Counted from the stretch's first letter, positions 28,027 to 37,484 are shown. The stretch: DNA of 64,000 bases from Cryobacterium suzukii (GCF_004403185.1 NZ_SOHJ01000004.1:372001-436000), one strand, 5' to 3'. Notes: generated from the letters alone by a model not told the origin. Numbers and translations: made by a program.

Positions 28027-28094
28027 GCCTGGGCCCCGTCCCCAATCCCAATCCCGGCCCCGGCCCCGGGCCCGGCCCCGGCCCCGGCCCAAAA
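28027..28094. repeat. Low-complexity CCGGCCCC/CCCAAT tract
   Basis: Short repeats of CCCAAT (two) and GGCCCC (about six) fill the space between copy 1 of the composite palindrome and the end of the convergent cystathionine synthase gene. It can form several GC-rich hairpins; no gene is seen. Confidence 0.6.
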
Positions 28095-28106
28095 GCATGC
28101 CCGCGC

Positions 28107-29258
28107 TCAGGCCCGGGGCAGTGCGCTCTCGAGGTCGGCGATAAGGTCGGCGACGTCTTCGATGCCGACCGAGAGGCGCACAATATTGTCGGGCACCTCA
28201 AGTTCGGTGCCGCGCACCGAGGCATGCGTCATCTCCGAGGGATAATTTACGAGCGACTCCACGCCGCCGAGTGATTCGGCCAGCTGGAACAGGTGCATCG
28301 ACTCGGCGAACAGGCGCGCGGCGGCTGCACCACCCTTAAACGCGACGGAGATCATGCCGCCGAAGCTGGACATCTGCCTTTTCGCCAGTTCGTGGCCGGG
28401 GTGGCCAGGCAGTCCCGGGTAGTAAACCCGTTCGATGGCCGGGTGGCCGTCGAGAAATTCCGCGATGGCCTGCGCGTTGCTGCAGTGTCGTTCCATGCGC
28501 ACCGAGAGCGTCTTGATGCCGCGCACGGTCAGCCAGGAGTCGAGCGGAGCAGACACGGGGCCGGCCGCGAATTGCAGAAACTGGGCCTTCTCGTAAAGCT
28601 CGTCGTCGTTGATGATGAGGGCGCCACCGAGCACGTCGGAGTGGCCGCCGAGATACTTTGTGGTTGAGTGCACGACCACGTCAGCGCCGAAGGCAAGCGG
28701 ATGCTGCAGCGCCGGTGACGCAAAAGTGTTGTCGACGATCGCGACCACACCGTGCCGATGCGCAATCTCGGCGAGCGCCGCAATGTCGCTGATCTTCATG
28801 AGCGGGTTACTCGGCGTCTCAACCCAGAGGATCTTCGTTTCCGGACGGATGGCCGCTTCGACCGCCGCGAGGTCGCTCATCTCGACGGTCGTGTTGAGCA
28901 CACCCCAGGCGGCGTGCACCCTGTTGATGAGGCGGTGGGTTCCGCCGTAGACGTCGTTGCCGAGCACGACGTGGTCGCCGGGCTTGAGAATGGCGCGCAG
29001 GATGGTGTCTTCCGCGGCAAGTCCGCTCGCGAACGCCAGCCCGTGCTTGCCGCCTTCAAGGGCTGCTAGCAGCGTTTCGAGCACGGTGCGGGTGGGGTTG
29101 CCGCCGCGGCTGTACTCGTAGCCGCCACGCAGGTTGCCGATGCCGTCCTGAACATAGGTAGAGGTCTGGTAGATCGGCGGAATGACTGCGCCGGTGGTCG
29201 GGTCGAACGACTGACCGGCGTGGATGGCGATCGTGTCGAAGTTCTGATTATTGGCCAT
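28107..29258 (-). CDS. metB: Cystathionine gamma-synthase / gamma-lyase
   Basis: 383 residues of the Cys/Met PLP family. Landmarks: YEYSRGGNPTRTVLETLLAALEGG (about 48-70), FASGLAAEDTILRAIL, VVAIVDNTFASP and the PLP lysine K201 in STTKYLGGHSDVLGG. The C-terminal part has SLGGVESLVNYPSEMTHASV. It can make cystathionine from O-acyl-homoserine and cysteine, or cleave it to cysteine. Being just downstream of cystathionine beta-synthase (24-base gap), a gamma-lyase role in reverse transsulfuration is equally likely. Confidence 0.9.
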   Translation of the reverse strand: MANNQNFDTIAIHAGQSFDPTTGAVIPPIYQTSTYVQDGIGNLRGGYEYSRGGNPTRTVLETLLAALEGGKHGLAFASGLAAEDTILRAILKPGDHVVLGNDVYGGTHRLINRVHAAWGVLNTTVEMSDLAAVEAAIRPETKILWVETPSNPLMKISDIAALAEIAHRHGVVAIVDNTFASPALQHPLAFGADVVVHSTTKYLGGHSDVLGGALIINDDELYEKAQFLQFAAGPVSAPLDSWLTVRGIKTLSVRMERHCSNAQAIAEFLDGHPAIERVYYPGLPGHPGHELAKRQMSSFGGMISVAFKGGAAAARLFAESMHLFQLAESLGGVESLVNYPSEMTHASVRGTELEVPDNIVRLSVGIEDVADLIADLESALPRA

Positions 29259-29282
29259 TGTGGGCTCCCTCTGTGAAAAAGA

Positions 29283-30647
29283 TTAGACGCTCAGGTAGCT
29301 GAGCAGGTCGTGCCGGGTGATGACGCCGAGCGGCTTGCCGCCGTCGGTCACGAGCAGCGCGTCGTGCTCCGCGAACGCGGCGCGCGCGGCGGCCACCGGC
29401 TCGTTGACGCCGATCAAGGGCAACGCGTCCCCGACGATTGAGCCGACCCGATCGGTGAGCTTCGCGTCGCCGGAGAAGACGAGGCCCATAAGGGCACGCT
29501 CATCAACCGCGCCAAGTACCTCGCCCATGACGACGGGAGGTTTGGCGCTCAGCACGAGGAGCTGTGACACCCCCTGGCTCGTCATGGTCTCGATCGCATC
29601 GTGCACGGTGTCGCTCGGATGCACGTACACCAGAGCTGGCAGGCGCCCGGTCTTCGATTCCAGCAAATTGGCGACCGTGTGACCGACCGGAGCGTTGCTG
29701 AAACCGTAGCTGCGCATCCACCCATCGTTGAAGATTTTGCCGAGATAGCCGCGACCACCGTCGGGCAGCAGCACGACGATCGTGTCCTCTGGCCCGAGCT
29801 TCTCGGCCGCGCGCAGGGCCGCGACAACGGCCATGCCGCTCGAGCCGCCGACCAGGATGCCCTCCTCGAGGGCGAGCCTGCGGGTCATAGCGAAGGAATC
29901 GGCGTCGGAAACGGCGATGACTTCGTGCACGACCGTTGGATCGTAGGCGCCGGGCCAGAAATCCTCGCCGACACCCTCGACCAGGTAGGGCCGACCGGTG
30001 CCGCCGGAATAGACCGAGCCTTCCGGATCCGCTCCGATGATGCGTACGGCGTCGTTCGAGACTTCGCGCAGGTAGCGACCGGTGCCGGTGATGGTGCCAC
30101 CGGTGCCGACGCCAGCAACGAAATGGGTGACGGTTCCGTCGGTGTCACGCCAGATCTCGGGACCAGTGGTCTCATAGTGACTGAGCGGGCCGTTCGGGTT
30201 GAAGTACTGGTTGGGCTTGAACGCTCCCGGAATGTCGCGGGCCAGCCGGTCGGAGACGCTGTAGTACGACTCAGGATCCTCAGGCGCAACGGATGTCGGC
30301 GTCACGACGATCTCGGCGCCGTAGGCCGTTAGCACATTGCGCTTGTCCTCGCCCACCTTGTCGGGCAGCACGAACACACACTTGTAGCCACGCTGCTGGG
30401 CCACCAAAGCGAGACCGACGCCGGTATTGCCGGACGTCGGCTCGACGATCGTACCGCCGGGCTTCAACAGGCCATCGCGCTCAGCGGCATCGATGATGCG
30501 CACCGCGATGCGGTCCTTGGCCGAGCCGCCCGGATTGAGGTATTCGAGTTTCACGAGCACCGTCGCGGTCAATCCGTCGGTCACCTTGTGAAGTTTGACC
30601 AGCGGGGTATCACCGATGAGGTCAAGGATGGTGTTTGCGATCTTCAT
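29283..30647 (-). CDS. cbs: Cystathionine beta-synthase
   Basis: 454 residues from the ATG at 30647, which has AAAGGAA upstream. The PLP domain starts ILDLIGDTPLVKLHKV and has the PLP lysine K44 in GGSAKDRIA, then PTSGNTGVGLALVAQQRGYKCVFVLPDKVG and the GTGGTITGTG phosphate loop. Two CBS (Bateman) domains fill the C-terminal 130 residues (LPALVYVHPSDTVHDAIETMTSQGVSQLLVL and KPLGVITRHDLLSYLSV). It condenses serine or O-acetylserine with homocysteine. Confidence 0.93.
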   Translation of the reverse strand: MKIANTILDLIGDTPLVKLHKVTDGLTATVLVKLEYLNPGGSAKDRIAVRIIDAAERDGLLKPGGTIVEPTSGNTGVGLALVAQQRGYKCVFVLPDKVGEDKRNVLTAYGAEIVVTPTSVAPEDPESYYSVSDRLARDIPGAFKPNQYFNPNGPLSHYETTGPEIWRDTDGTVTHFVAGVGTGGTITGTGRYLREVSNDAVRIIGADPEGSVYSGGTGRPYLVEGVGEDFWPGAYDPTVVHEVIAVSDADSFAMTRRLALEEGILVGGSSGMAVVAALRAAEKLGPEDTIVVLLPDGGRGYLGKIFNDGWMRSYGFSNAPVGHTVANLLESKTGRLPALVYVHPSDTVHDAIETMTSQGVSQLLVLSAKPPVVMGEVLGAVDERALMGLVFSGDAKLTDRVGSIVGDALPLIGVNEPVAAARAAFAEHDALLVTDGGKPLGVITRHDLLSYLSV

Positions 30648-30905
30648 GGAAATTCCTTTTGTCGGGCCGCACGCCCTTGGGCAGGCGCGGCCTCGGATTT
30701 GCTCACCGGTTCGGCGGTGGCCGACGCGTTCATACAAAATCGACTAACGACAGCAGCAAGACGACGATGAGCGGTCGCCCATCAACTCTAACGGGCGCCG
30801 AGATCCGGCCACTAGGCTGAGAAATTACCGTGAGAGCGGCATCGGGGGAAGCTACAGGGACGGCTGATACGTTCGAATAGAAGCAGATCCAACAGAGAGG
30901 CCCTC

Positions 30906-31586
30906 GTGACCCCCCAGCCAGGCTCCCCCGTGAATAAAGCGTCGATCAAGGAAGAACGCGCCGCTAAGCGCGCGAAAAAGCTGGAGGAATACCACCGCCA
31001 GCAAAAGCGCGGCAAGCGTAACCGGCTGATCGCCATCATCGGCGGGGCAGCGGCCGTGGTCGTCATCATCGCCCTCATCGCGACGGCCTTTGTACTCGCC
31101 CCGAAGGCCGCCAACTATGCCGGCGGCGGCGCGGGCGATGCGTCAACGATCGACGGCGTCGAGACCTTCACGAACACGGCCGGCCACGTCGAGACCGACG
31201 TCACCTACGAGCAGACGCCGCCCGCCGGCGGCGAACATAACCCGGCCTGGCTCAACTGCGGTGTCTACGAACAGCCGGTTCCGGACGAGAACGCGGTGCA
31301 CTCCCTCGAGCATGGCGCCCTCTGGGTCACCTACAACCCGTCTATCGCCGACGCAGAGCTCGACGCGCTCAAGGCCTTACTTCCGTCAAGCTACGTCGTC
31401 CTCTCGCCGCATGACGACCTTCCTGCGCCGATCGTACTGAGCGGCTGGAATGCGCAACTTCAGGTCGACAGTGCTGACGACCCGCGCATCGCCGAGTTCT
31501 TCACCGAATTCTGGAAGAGCACGAGCGTTCCCGAAGACGGCGCACCTTGCTCGGGCGCGATCGACGCCCCCGGCAAAGTTTCTTAA
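30906..31586 (+). CDS. DUF3105 membrane protein
   Basis: 226 residues, GTG start. A charged N-terminus (KEERAAKRAKKLEEYHRQQKRGKRN) precedes one TM helix (LIAIIGGAAAVVVIIALIATAFV), then the extracytoplasmic DUF3105 domain with PPAGGEHNPAWLNCGVYEQPVPDENAVHSLEHGALWVTYNP. Conserved His, Cys and Glu could bind metal, but the function is unknown. Followed after 14 bases by a DUF305 gene, a pairing often seen in actinobacteria. Confidence 0.9.
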   Translation: MTPQPGSPVNKASIKEERAAKRAKKLEEYHRQQKRGKRNRLIAIIGGAAAVVVIIALIATAFVLAPKAANYAGGGAGDASTIDGVETFTNTAGHVETDVTYEQTPPAGGEHNPAWLNCGVYEQPVPDENAVHSLEHGALWVTYNPSIADAELDALKALLPSSYVVLSPHDDLPAPIVLSGWNAQLQVDSADDPRIAEFFTEFWKSTSVPEDGAPCSGAIDAPGKVS

Positions 31587-31600
31587 GCCGCGCTCAACCC

Positions 31601-32305
31601 GTGAGTTCTGACAACCCGCAACCCACAGCGGATGCCCACCCGCAGCGCGCGCGCCGGCCGGTTCTGCGCGCGGTCGCCTTTGCCGTGGTTATCACGGCGC
31701 TCGTCGTCGGCGCCGCGGCCTTCGCGGCGGGGCGTCTGAGCACGATCGTCGACGCCACCCCTGACACCACGAGTGCCGAGGCTGGCTTCGCCAGGGACAT
31801 GCAGGAGCACCACAATCAGGGCGTCGAACTCGCCCTGATTGTGCGCGACCGCACCGACGACGCGCCCGTGCGGCTGCTCGCCTACGACATTGCCACGACG
31901 CAGGCAAAGCAAAGCGGGCAGATGTCGGGCTGGCTCGCCGTGTGGGGGCTACCGCAATTTGCTCCCGAACCGTCGATGACCTGGATGACCCGGTCGGGCC
32001 TGTCCGGTGCCACGCACGATTCGTCTCACTCGGCCGGCACCGAAGCCGGCCACCTCGCCGGGGATCCGATGCCCGGACTCGCGACCCCGGCGCAGATCGC
32101 CGCGCTCACCGCGGCATCCGCTGTGGAAGCGGAGAAGCAATTTCTCGTCATTATGATCGCCCACCACCAGGGAGCGATCGAGATGGCCCAGGCCGTTCTG
32201 GACCGCAGCACGAACGCGACCGTGCAGGCCTTCGCTACCTCGGTGGTGCTGAGCCAGAAGTCCGAGATCGACCTCATGACCGGCATGCTCACCGAGCGTT
32301 CGTAG
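31601..32305 (+). CDS. DUF305 exported protein
   Basis: 234 residues from the GTG at 31601. A TM or signal helix (VLRAVAFAVVITALVVGAAAFAAG) precedes two DUF305 halves, each with a His pair: FARDMQEHHNQGVELALIV and VIMIAHHQGAIEMAQAVL. The His/Met-rich ferritin-like helices suggest metal (copper) binding, as proposed for the family. It follows the DUF3105 gene. Confidence 0.9.
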   Translation: MSSDNPQPTADAHPQRARRPVLRAVAFAVVITALVVGAAAFAAGRLSTIVDATPDTTSAEAGFARDMQEHHNQGVELALIVRDRTDDAPVRLLAYDIATTQAKQSGQMSGWLAVWGLPQFAPEPSMTWMTRSGLSGATHDSSHSAGTEAGHLAGDPMPGLATPAQIAALTAASAVEAEKQFLVIMIAHHQGAIEMAQAVLDRSTNATVQAFATSVVLSQKSEIDLMTGMLTERS

Positions 32306-32336
32306 CCCCACCGTCACGGGCCCACCTTATGAACGC

Positions 32337-32386
32337 GGGCCCAGTTTACAAACTGGGCCCGTGGACGGGGCCCGGGCCCCGTCCAC
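32337..32386. repeat. Composite GC-rich palindrome, copy 2 (reverse order)
   Basis: The 24-bp unit is at 32337-32360 (core GTTTACAAAC, one central change) and the 26-bp unit at 32361-32386 (core GACGGGGCCCGGGCCCCGTC, outer bases GTG/CAC). The order is the reverse of copy 1, as expected for the same composite element in the opposite orientation. It again lies between convergent genes. Confidence 0.85.
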
Positions 32387-32397
32387 AAGAGTCCCGT

Positions 32398-32450
32398 CTG
32401 GGGAGTCAGGGGAGTCAGGGGAGTCAGGGAAGACAGGGGAGTCAGGGAGT
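32398..32450. repeat. GGGGAGTCA tandem repeat
   Basis: About five or six copies of a 9-base unit, one with a change (GGGAAGACA). It lies just past copy 2 of the composite palindrome and runs into the last codons of the ABC exporter gene, whose stop is at 32442-32444. Confidence 0.7.
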
Positions 32451-34364
32451 CGGCGCGTCGGCGGCGGAGAGGGGGCTCGCGGTGATCTGGCGGGCGTAGA
32501 GGCTCGCGTAAACGGCGCCGCGAGCGAGCAGTTCGGCGTGGGTGCCGCGCTCAACGATGCGGCCGGCGTCGACGACAAAGATCACGTCGGCGTCGACGAT
32601 CGTCGACAGACGGTGCGCGATGGCGATCGTGGTGCGACCATGGCTCGCGGTGTCGAGCGCGGCCTGCACCACGCTCTCCGAGATGGAGTCGAGCGCGCTC
32701 GTGGCCTCGTCGAGGATGAGCACCGGCGGGTCTTTCAGTAAGACGCGCGCGATAGCGATGCGCTGCTTCTCACCGCCGGACAGCCGGTAGCCGCGCTCCC
32801 CCACCATGGTGTCGTACTTCTCCGGAAACGAGTCGATCGTGTCGTGAATGTTGGCGGCGCGGGCGGCAGCGATCAGTTCGGCATCCGTTGCCTCTGGCTT
32901 GGCGTAGCGCAGGTTCTCGGCGATGGTCGCATGGAACAGGTAGGTCTCTTGGCTCACGATGCCGATGTGGGAGACGAGCGACTCCTGTTGCAGGTCGCGC
33001 ACATCGAGGCCGGAGAACAGCACGCGGCCGGCCGAGGCTTCGTAGAAGCGGGGAATCAGGTAGGAGACGGTGGTTTTGCCCGCCCCGGACGGCCCCACAA
33101 ACGCGGCGAACTGGCCTGGCTCGATCGTCAGTGACACGTCGTCGAGGGTCGGGCGCGCGTCACCGCGAGCGTCCGGGTAGGCAAACCGCACCCGGTCAAA
33201 CTCCACCCGGCCTCGACCTGCCCCGGCCGACGGCACTCGGGCAGCGTCGGGCTTGTCGCTGATCGCCGGCTCCAGGTCCAGGTATTCAAAGATGCGCGCG
33301 AACAACGCAGACGAGGTCTGCAGGTCGAGGGCGACCCGCATGAGGCCGAGCAGCGGAAAGATGAGCCGCGCCTGCACGGTCGTGAAAGCCACGATCGTAC
33401 CGGGTGTGATGTCGGTCGTGCCGTTGAACACGAGCGCCCCGGCCACGAGATACACGATCGCCGGGATCGCCGACAGGAACACGCTCACCGTGGCAAAGAA
33501 CCACTGGCCGCTCATCTGCTGGCTCACCTGCAGGCGCACCTGGTTGCGGTTCTCCTCGGCGTAGCGTTCGATCTCGTTCTGCTGGCGGGTGAAGCTCTTC
33601 GACAGGAGGATGCCAGACACGCTCAAGGTTTCCTGGGTGATGGCGGTCATATCCGACAGCGATTCCTGGGTCTTGCCGGCGATGCGCGCCCGCACCTGAC
33701 CGACGCGGCGCTGCGCGAACACGAGAATCGGCATCAGCACCACGGCCACGATGGTCAGCTGCCAGTTCAACAACAACATGGCCACGAAGGCGGCGATCAC
33801 GGTGACGGTGTTGCCGAGGATGCTCGAAATGGTGTTGGTCAGAACCGTCGCGACGCCACCGACGTCGTTTTGCAGCCTCGACTGAATGACACCGGTCTTG
33901 GTCTTGGTGAAGAAGCTCAGCTCCATCGCCTGCAGGTGGCTGAACAGCCGCACGCGCAGGGCGCCCATGACCTTGTTGCCCACCGTCGCGGTAAGCCAGG
34001 TCTGCCAGACACCGAGCAGCGCATTGACCAGGAACACACCGAGCATGAGCGCAACGAGAACGCCGAGAACCGACAGGTTGGGAGCCCCGCCCGGCGGAAA
34101 GAGACCGTCATCGAATGCGCGTTGGGTGAGGAGCGGCGGCACCACCGAGAGGGCTGCGCTGACCAGAACGAGCACGACGGTAACGATGAGGGTGTTGCGG
34201 TGCGGCGAAAACAGCGCGAAAATACGCGGCAACAGGTGCGGGATGCGCGGTGCCTCGGCGTTCTCGGCCCGCTGCGCCGCAGCATCCGCCCCGCTCACCC
34301 GGCCGCGTTTCAGACCGACGGCTGACCGCGGCCCGAAGGTTCCCGACCCGTGCGCTGAACTCAT
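32442..34364 (-). CDS. ABC exporter, fused membrane and ATPase domains
   Basis: 640 residues. The six-helix ABC_membrane domain covers about residues 55-340. The ATPase follows, with Walker A GPSGAGKTT, signature LSGGEKQRIAIARVLL, Walker B VLILDEATSALD and H-loop AIAHRLS. As a half-size exporter it must dimerise. Cargo unknown; lipid or drug export is typical of this MsbA/LmrA type. It stands alone between repeat copy 2 and the phosphoesterase operon. Confidence 0.9.
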   Translation of the reverse strand: MSSAHGSGTFGPRSAVGLKRGRVSGADAAAQRAENAEAPRIPHLLPRIFALFSPHRNTLIVTVVLVLVSAALSVVPPLLTQRAFDDGLFPPGGAPNLSVLGVLVALMLGVFLVNALLGVWQTWLTATVGNKVMGALRVRLFSHLQAMELSFFTKTKTGVIQSRLQNDVGGVATVLTNTISSILGNTVTVIAAFVAMLLLNWQLTIVAVVLMPILVFAQRRVGQVRARIAGKTQESLSDMTAITQETLSVSGILLSKSFTRQQNEIERYAEENRNQVRLQVSQQMSGQWFFATVSVFLSAIPAIVYLVAGALVFNGTTDITPGTIVAFTTVQARLIFPLLGLMRVALDLQTSSALFARIFEYLDLEPAISDKPDAARVPSAGAGRGRVEFDRVRFAYPDARGDARPTLDDVSLTIEPGQFAAFVGPSGAGKTTVSYLIPRFYEASAGRVLFSGLDVRDLQQESLVSHIGIVSQETYLFHATIAENLRYAKPEATDAELIAAARAANIHDTIDSFPEKYDTMVGERGYRLSGGEKQRIAIARVLLKDPPVLILDEATSALDSISESVVQAALDTASHGRTTIAIAHRLSTIVDADVIFVVDAGRIVERGTHAELLARGAVYASLYARQITASPLSAADAPTP

Positions 34365-34436
34365 ATTCTCATTTTAGGTGCAGCGGCAGAGGCTGCACGG
34401 TGAGGCGGATGTCCCCATTCGGCCCGGGACCCTCCG

Positions 34437-36416
34437 TCAATTCCACGCTAACCGAGCCACAACAGCTGCGTGGTCGGTCGGCCATGCATTCTCCAGGTGG
34501 TGGCCCAGAATATCTCCGCCCAGGCCAACACGGCGCCTTCCGGTGGCGCTAAGCATCGGGGGTGCCGCGCTCTCTATCTCAGCAGCGACGGTGAACGCCT
34601 CTAAAGCACGCGCCCCACGGCTAAAGATAAAGTCAATCCGGTCTCGGGGCTCCTCACCAGCCGGGATAATAGGGGACCAAGTGTGTCCGGGCACGGCACC
34701 GACATCGGGATGAACGACTCGAAATGCATCGGCATACCCCGCGACCTCGAGCATGCGTGAGGTGGGCCACTCGACGGTATTGGCGCGGTGTCCCGGCTTC
34801 CAATCCAGATGCGAGGGCACATTGAAATCGCCCATGACGAGAATGGGATCCTGGGCAGACACAACGCCCTCGCGCTGGAGCCGACCCTGTTCAGACAAAA
34901 TTTCCGCGAGTTCGGCTGTGCGCCGGCGTTCGCCCCGGCTGGCGAGGGTATGGCGCGCAGGAATACGAGCATCATCAGCGGTATAGGGGCCGTAGTCAGC
35001 GTGCCACAGGTGTACGGACCACACCGTGACGGCGCCCGCCGGCGTGAAAACGGTGGCACAGGTAGCAAACGAATCGGTCTCGGTACGATGAAGCATCAGG
35101 GGATACGGACTAATCACCGCGGTGTCCGGTCCCTGTTGCGCGATATTCCACCCCATCGCTGCCGCCAAACGACGGCCATGATCGCCGAAACACTCCTGCA
35201 GGGCCACGATCGAATGGGGAGATTCCCGCAGGTACGCGACCTGCTTGGCGTGGCCGTCGTTGGAGTGGCATCCGCCGAACCAGAGATTCCAGGACATGGC
35301 GGTCACCCCCTGCTCCGGCGATTCCGGAGTGATCGCGGCGGGCGCTGCTGCCTGAGGAGCTGCGGCCGGCCCCTCTGGCCGGGTGGAGTGCACCGTGAAC
35401 TCCCCGGTCCGCCCGTTCCATTCCGGTACTACACCATCCATCACCAGCAGAAAACGATAGGTCCCTTCAGAAAGATGGGCCAGATCCATGGATACAGATT
35501 TGCTTTCGGTCAGCACGGATGCCGATGCCACGGGGCGACCTGCCGGCAACTCGTTCCACAGGCAGTCACCCTGCGCATAAACCTGCACGCGCGCCGACTG
35601 TTCGGCCGGATACTGGCACTGCACGGTCAGAGTCGACGTCACCGCGTCGAAAGCGCCGTGTGCGAGGGTATGCGGGCCGAACTGCACGGGCTTCTCCCGG
35701 TCAACGATGCGGGCCCAATCGATGAGTTCTTCGTCGAGGAGAGTGGTGTGCCGCACGTGGCAGTCGAGGACCGCTGCCGGGTCAGCGTTGACGCCGACGA
35801 CGAGCAGTCCGGCGCTCATCGCTGCCACCGCCCCCACCGCCGAGTCTTCGAAGGCGACGGCGGTCTCTGCGGTTACCGACGAATCGAGTTCGTGCAGTTT
35901 GCGGAGGGCCGCTACGTACAGCTCCGGCGCGGGTTTGCCCGCCGACACCTCATCCCGGGCGACGGAACACGTGATCAAGTCCCCCACACCGATACGATCC
36001 AGGATCTGATCGAGCAGCGCACGCGGACTGTTTGACGCAACCGCGACGGGGAATCGTGACGCGAGTTCGCTCACCAGGGCCACAGCTCCCGGCATCGGGG
36101 TTGCCTCCTGGGCGATGAGGGATTGAAACTCTTCGGACAGCGCTACCTCTAATTCACCCGCCAGAGGGGTCGAAAGCCCGGCACCCGTCAGGATCATCAC
36201 GAGCTGTGCCGCTACGTCATCGATGGAGCCACCACGAAACGTGGCCAAGTCGGTCAGGGCTGCGCCGCGCGCGTCCGCGCACGCCGCCACGGCCCGCAAC
36301 CAGAGGTCCTCGGTGTCCGCGAGTAGTCCGTCGCAGTCAAAGATGATTGCGGATGCCGCGCCCGGCAGCAAGCTCGCGCTCACGTCAATGCTGGTGTTGA
36401 GAAATTGGACTTGCAT
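34437..36416 (-). CDS. HAD phosphatase fused to EEP phosphodiesterase
   Basis: 659 residues, three parts. Residues about 20-240 are a HAD hydrolase of the beta-phosphoglucomutase type: FDCDGLLADTE (D27, D29), VASNSPRALLDQ, SAGKPAPELY with the Lys, and FEDSAVG. About 245-345 is a beta-sandwich linker. About 370-659 is an endonuclease/exonuclease/phosphatase domain with MSWNLWFG, ALQE, WSVHLWHADYG, LVMGDFNVPS, RIDFIF and the final PTDHAAVVA. No signal peptide, so it is cytosolic. Its ATG follows the ATPase stop with no gap, so it is the last gene of the importer operon. It probably cleaves an imported phosphodiester and then removes phosphate; the substrate is unknown. Confidence 0.85.
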   Translation of the reverse strand: MQVQFLNTSIDVSASLLPGAASAIIFDCDGLLADTEDLWLRAVAACADARGAALTDLATFRGGSIDDVAAQLVMILTGAGLSTPLAGELEVALSEEFQSLIAQEATPMPGAVALVSELASRFPVAVASNSPRALLDQILDRIGVGDLITCSVARDEVSAGKPAPELYVAALRKLHELDSSVTAETAVAFEDSAVGAVAAMSAGLLVVGVNADPAAVLDCHVRHTTLLDEELIDWARIVDREKPVQFGPHTLAHGAFDAVTSTLTVQCQYPAEQSARVQVYAQGDCLWNELPAGRPVASASVLTESKSVSMDLAHLSEGTYRFLLVMDGVVPEWNGRTGEFTVHSTRPEGPAAAPQAAAPAAITPESPEQGVTAMSWNLWFGGCHSNDGHAKQVAYLRESPHSIVALQECFGDHGRRLAAAMGWNIAQQGPDTAVISPYPLMLHRTETDSFATCATVFTPAGAVTVWSVHLWHADYGPYTADDARIPARHTLASRGERRRTAELAEILSEQGRLQREGVVSAQDPILVMGDFNVPSHLDWKPGHRANTVEWPTSRMLEVAGYADAFRVVHPDVGAVPGHTWSPIIPAGEEPRDRIDFIFSRGARALEAFTVAAEIESAAPPMLSATGRRRVGLGGDILGHHLENAWPTDHAAVVARLAWN

Positions 36417-37484
36417 TTATGCCTCCATCCGAAGCGCCGGGCGCCCCGTAAGTCGAACCCGAACTCTCAGGCCGATAGGTAACTCGGCGACGCTAGCGGA
36501 AGGAACGTCGACCTTGATCTCGGAACTTCCGTGGCTAATGTCACCCTCGATCTTGGCCGTGATACGAGTGGTCGCACCGCGGTAAACGTGGGAAACGATG
36601 TGGGCAGATCCGCGCTCGGACGCCTCCAGCATGAGCAATTCGGGCCGCACGTAGAGCAAATCACGATCGCCATCACGGTGGGGTGCCCAGAGTTCGGGGA
36701 CGGCCGCGCCGCGGGCGATAGCGAGTTGGTTCGTCGTACCAACGAAACGAGCAACAAAATCAGTGCTCGGTTGGTCGTAGAGAACCCCCGGCTGATCAAT
36801 CTGTTCGATTCCACCGCCCCGCATGACCGCTACCCGATCGGCCATCGCTAGCGCTTCGTCCTGGTCATGGGTGACGAAGAGCATCGTGATCCCGAGCCGG
36901 AGCTGCAGGTTGCGAATCTCCTCCCGAAGCGAGGCGCGCACCCTGGCATCCAAAGCCGACAGCGGTTCGTCCAAGAGCAGCACCCGAGGCTCAACTGCGA
37001 GGGCCCGTGCGAGCGCGACGCGCTGTTGCTGCCCGCCGGAAAGCTGGGCCGGAAACCGATCTGCGAAACCCGGCAGCCCGACCAGATCAAGCAGAGAGGT
37101 CAGTTTCGCTACCCGCTTGGCCTTGCCTTCGCGTCGCACGACGAGTCCGAACGATACGTTGTCGGCCACACTGAGGTTGGGAAACAGACTGTACGACTGA
37201 AACACCATGCCAATGCCGCGACGGTGGGCCGGGACCTGCAATACATCGCGCCCGTCAACCGTGAGAGTACCGCTCGACGCGGTCTCGAATCCGGCGAGGA
37301 TGCGCAGCGCTGTTGTTTTTCCGCAACCAGATGGCCCGAGCAGCGCGACGAATTCCCCGGGTTCGACTGTGAGGTCAAGGCCGGTGAGCACGGTGGTATC
37401 ACCAAACTTTTTGCTCACCGAGGTGTACTCGATGCGCGCCCCCGTTGCACTTCGGGGGTGAGCTGTTGCTGCTGTAAGCGTCAC
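36417..37484 (-). CDS. ABC importer ATPase, PhnT/FbpC/PotA type
   Basis: 355 residues from the GTG at 37484, which overlaps the permease stop by 4 bp. Walker A LLGPSGCGKTTALRILAG, Q-loop FQSYSLFPNLSV, signature LSGGQQQRVALARALAVEPR, Walker B VLLLDEPLSALD and H-loop VTHDQDEALAMADRV are all present. The C-terminal 110 residues are a TOBE_2-like beta domain, as in PotA, FbpC and PhnT. It would drive the two permeases encoded upstream. Confidence 0.9.
   Translation of the reverse strand: MTLTAATAHPRSATGARIEYTSVSKKFGDTTVLTGLDLTVEPGEFVALLGPSGCGKTTALRILAGFETASSGTLTVDGRDVLQVPAHRRGIGMVFQSYSLFPNLSVADNVSFGLVVRREGKAKRVAKLTSLLDLVGLPGFADRFPAQLSGGQQQRVALARALAVEPRVLLLDEPLSALDARVRASLREEIRNLQLRLGITMLFVTHDQDEALAMADRVAVMRGGGIEQIDQPGVLYDQPSTDFVARFVGTTNQLAIARGAAVPELWAPHRDGDRDLLYVRPELLMLEASERGSAHIVSHVYRGATTRITAKIEGDISHGSSEIKVDVPSASVAELPIGLRVRVRLTGRPALRMEA

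Noticed and set aside
28050-28094. CCCAAT/GGCCCC tract as a telomere-like or CRISPR repeat
   Set aside because: Units are too short and irregular, with no spacers; it is simple-sequence DNA.
30648-30905. SAM riboswitch upstream of cystathionine beta-synthase
   Set aside because: I could not find the conserved stems of any SAM riboswitch class; the gap is short and GC-rich.
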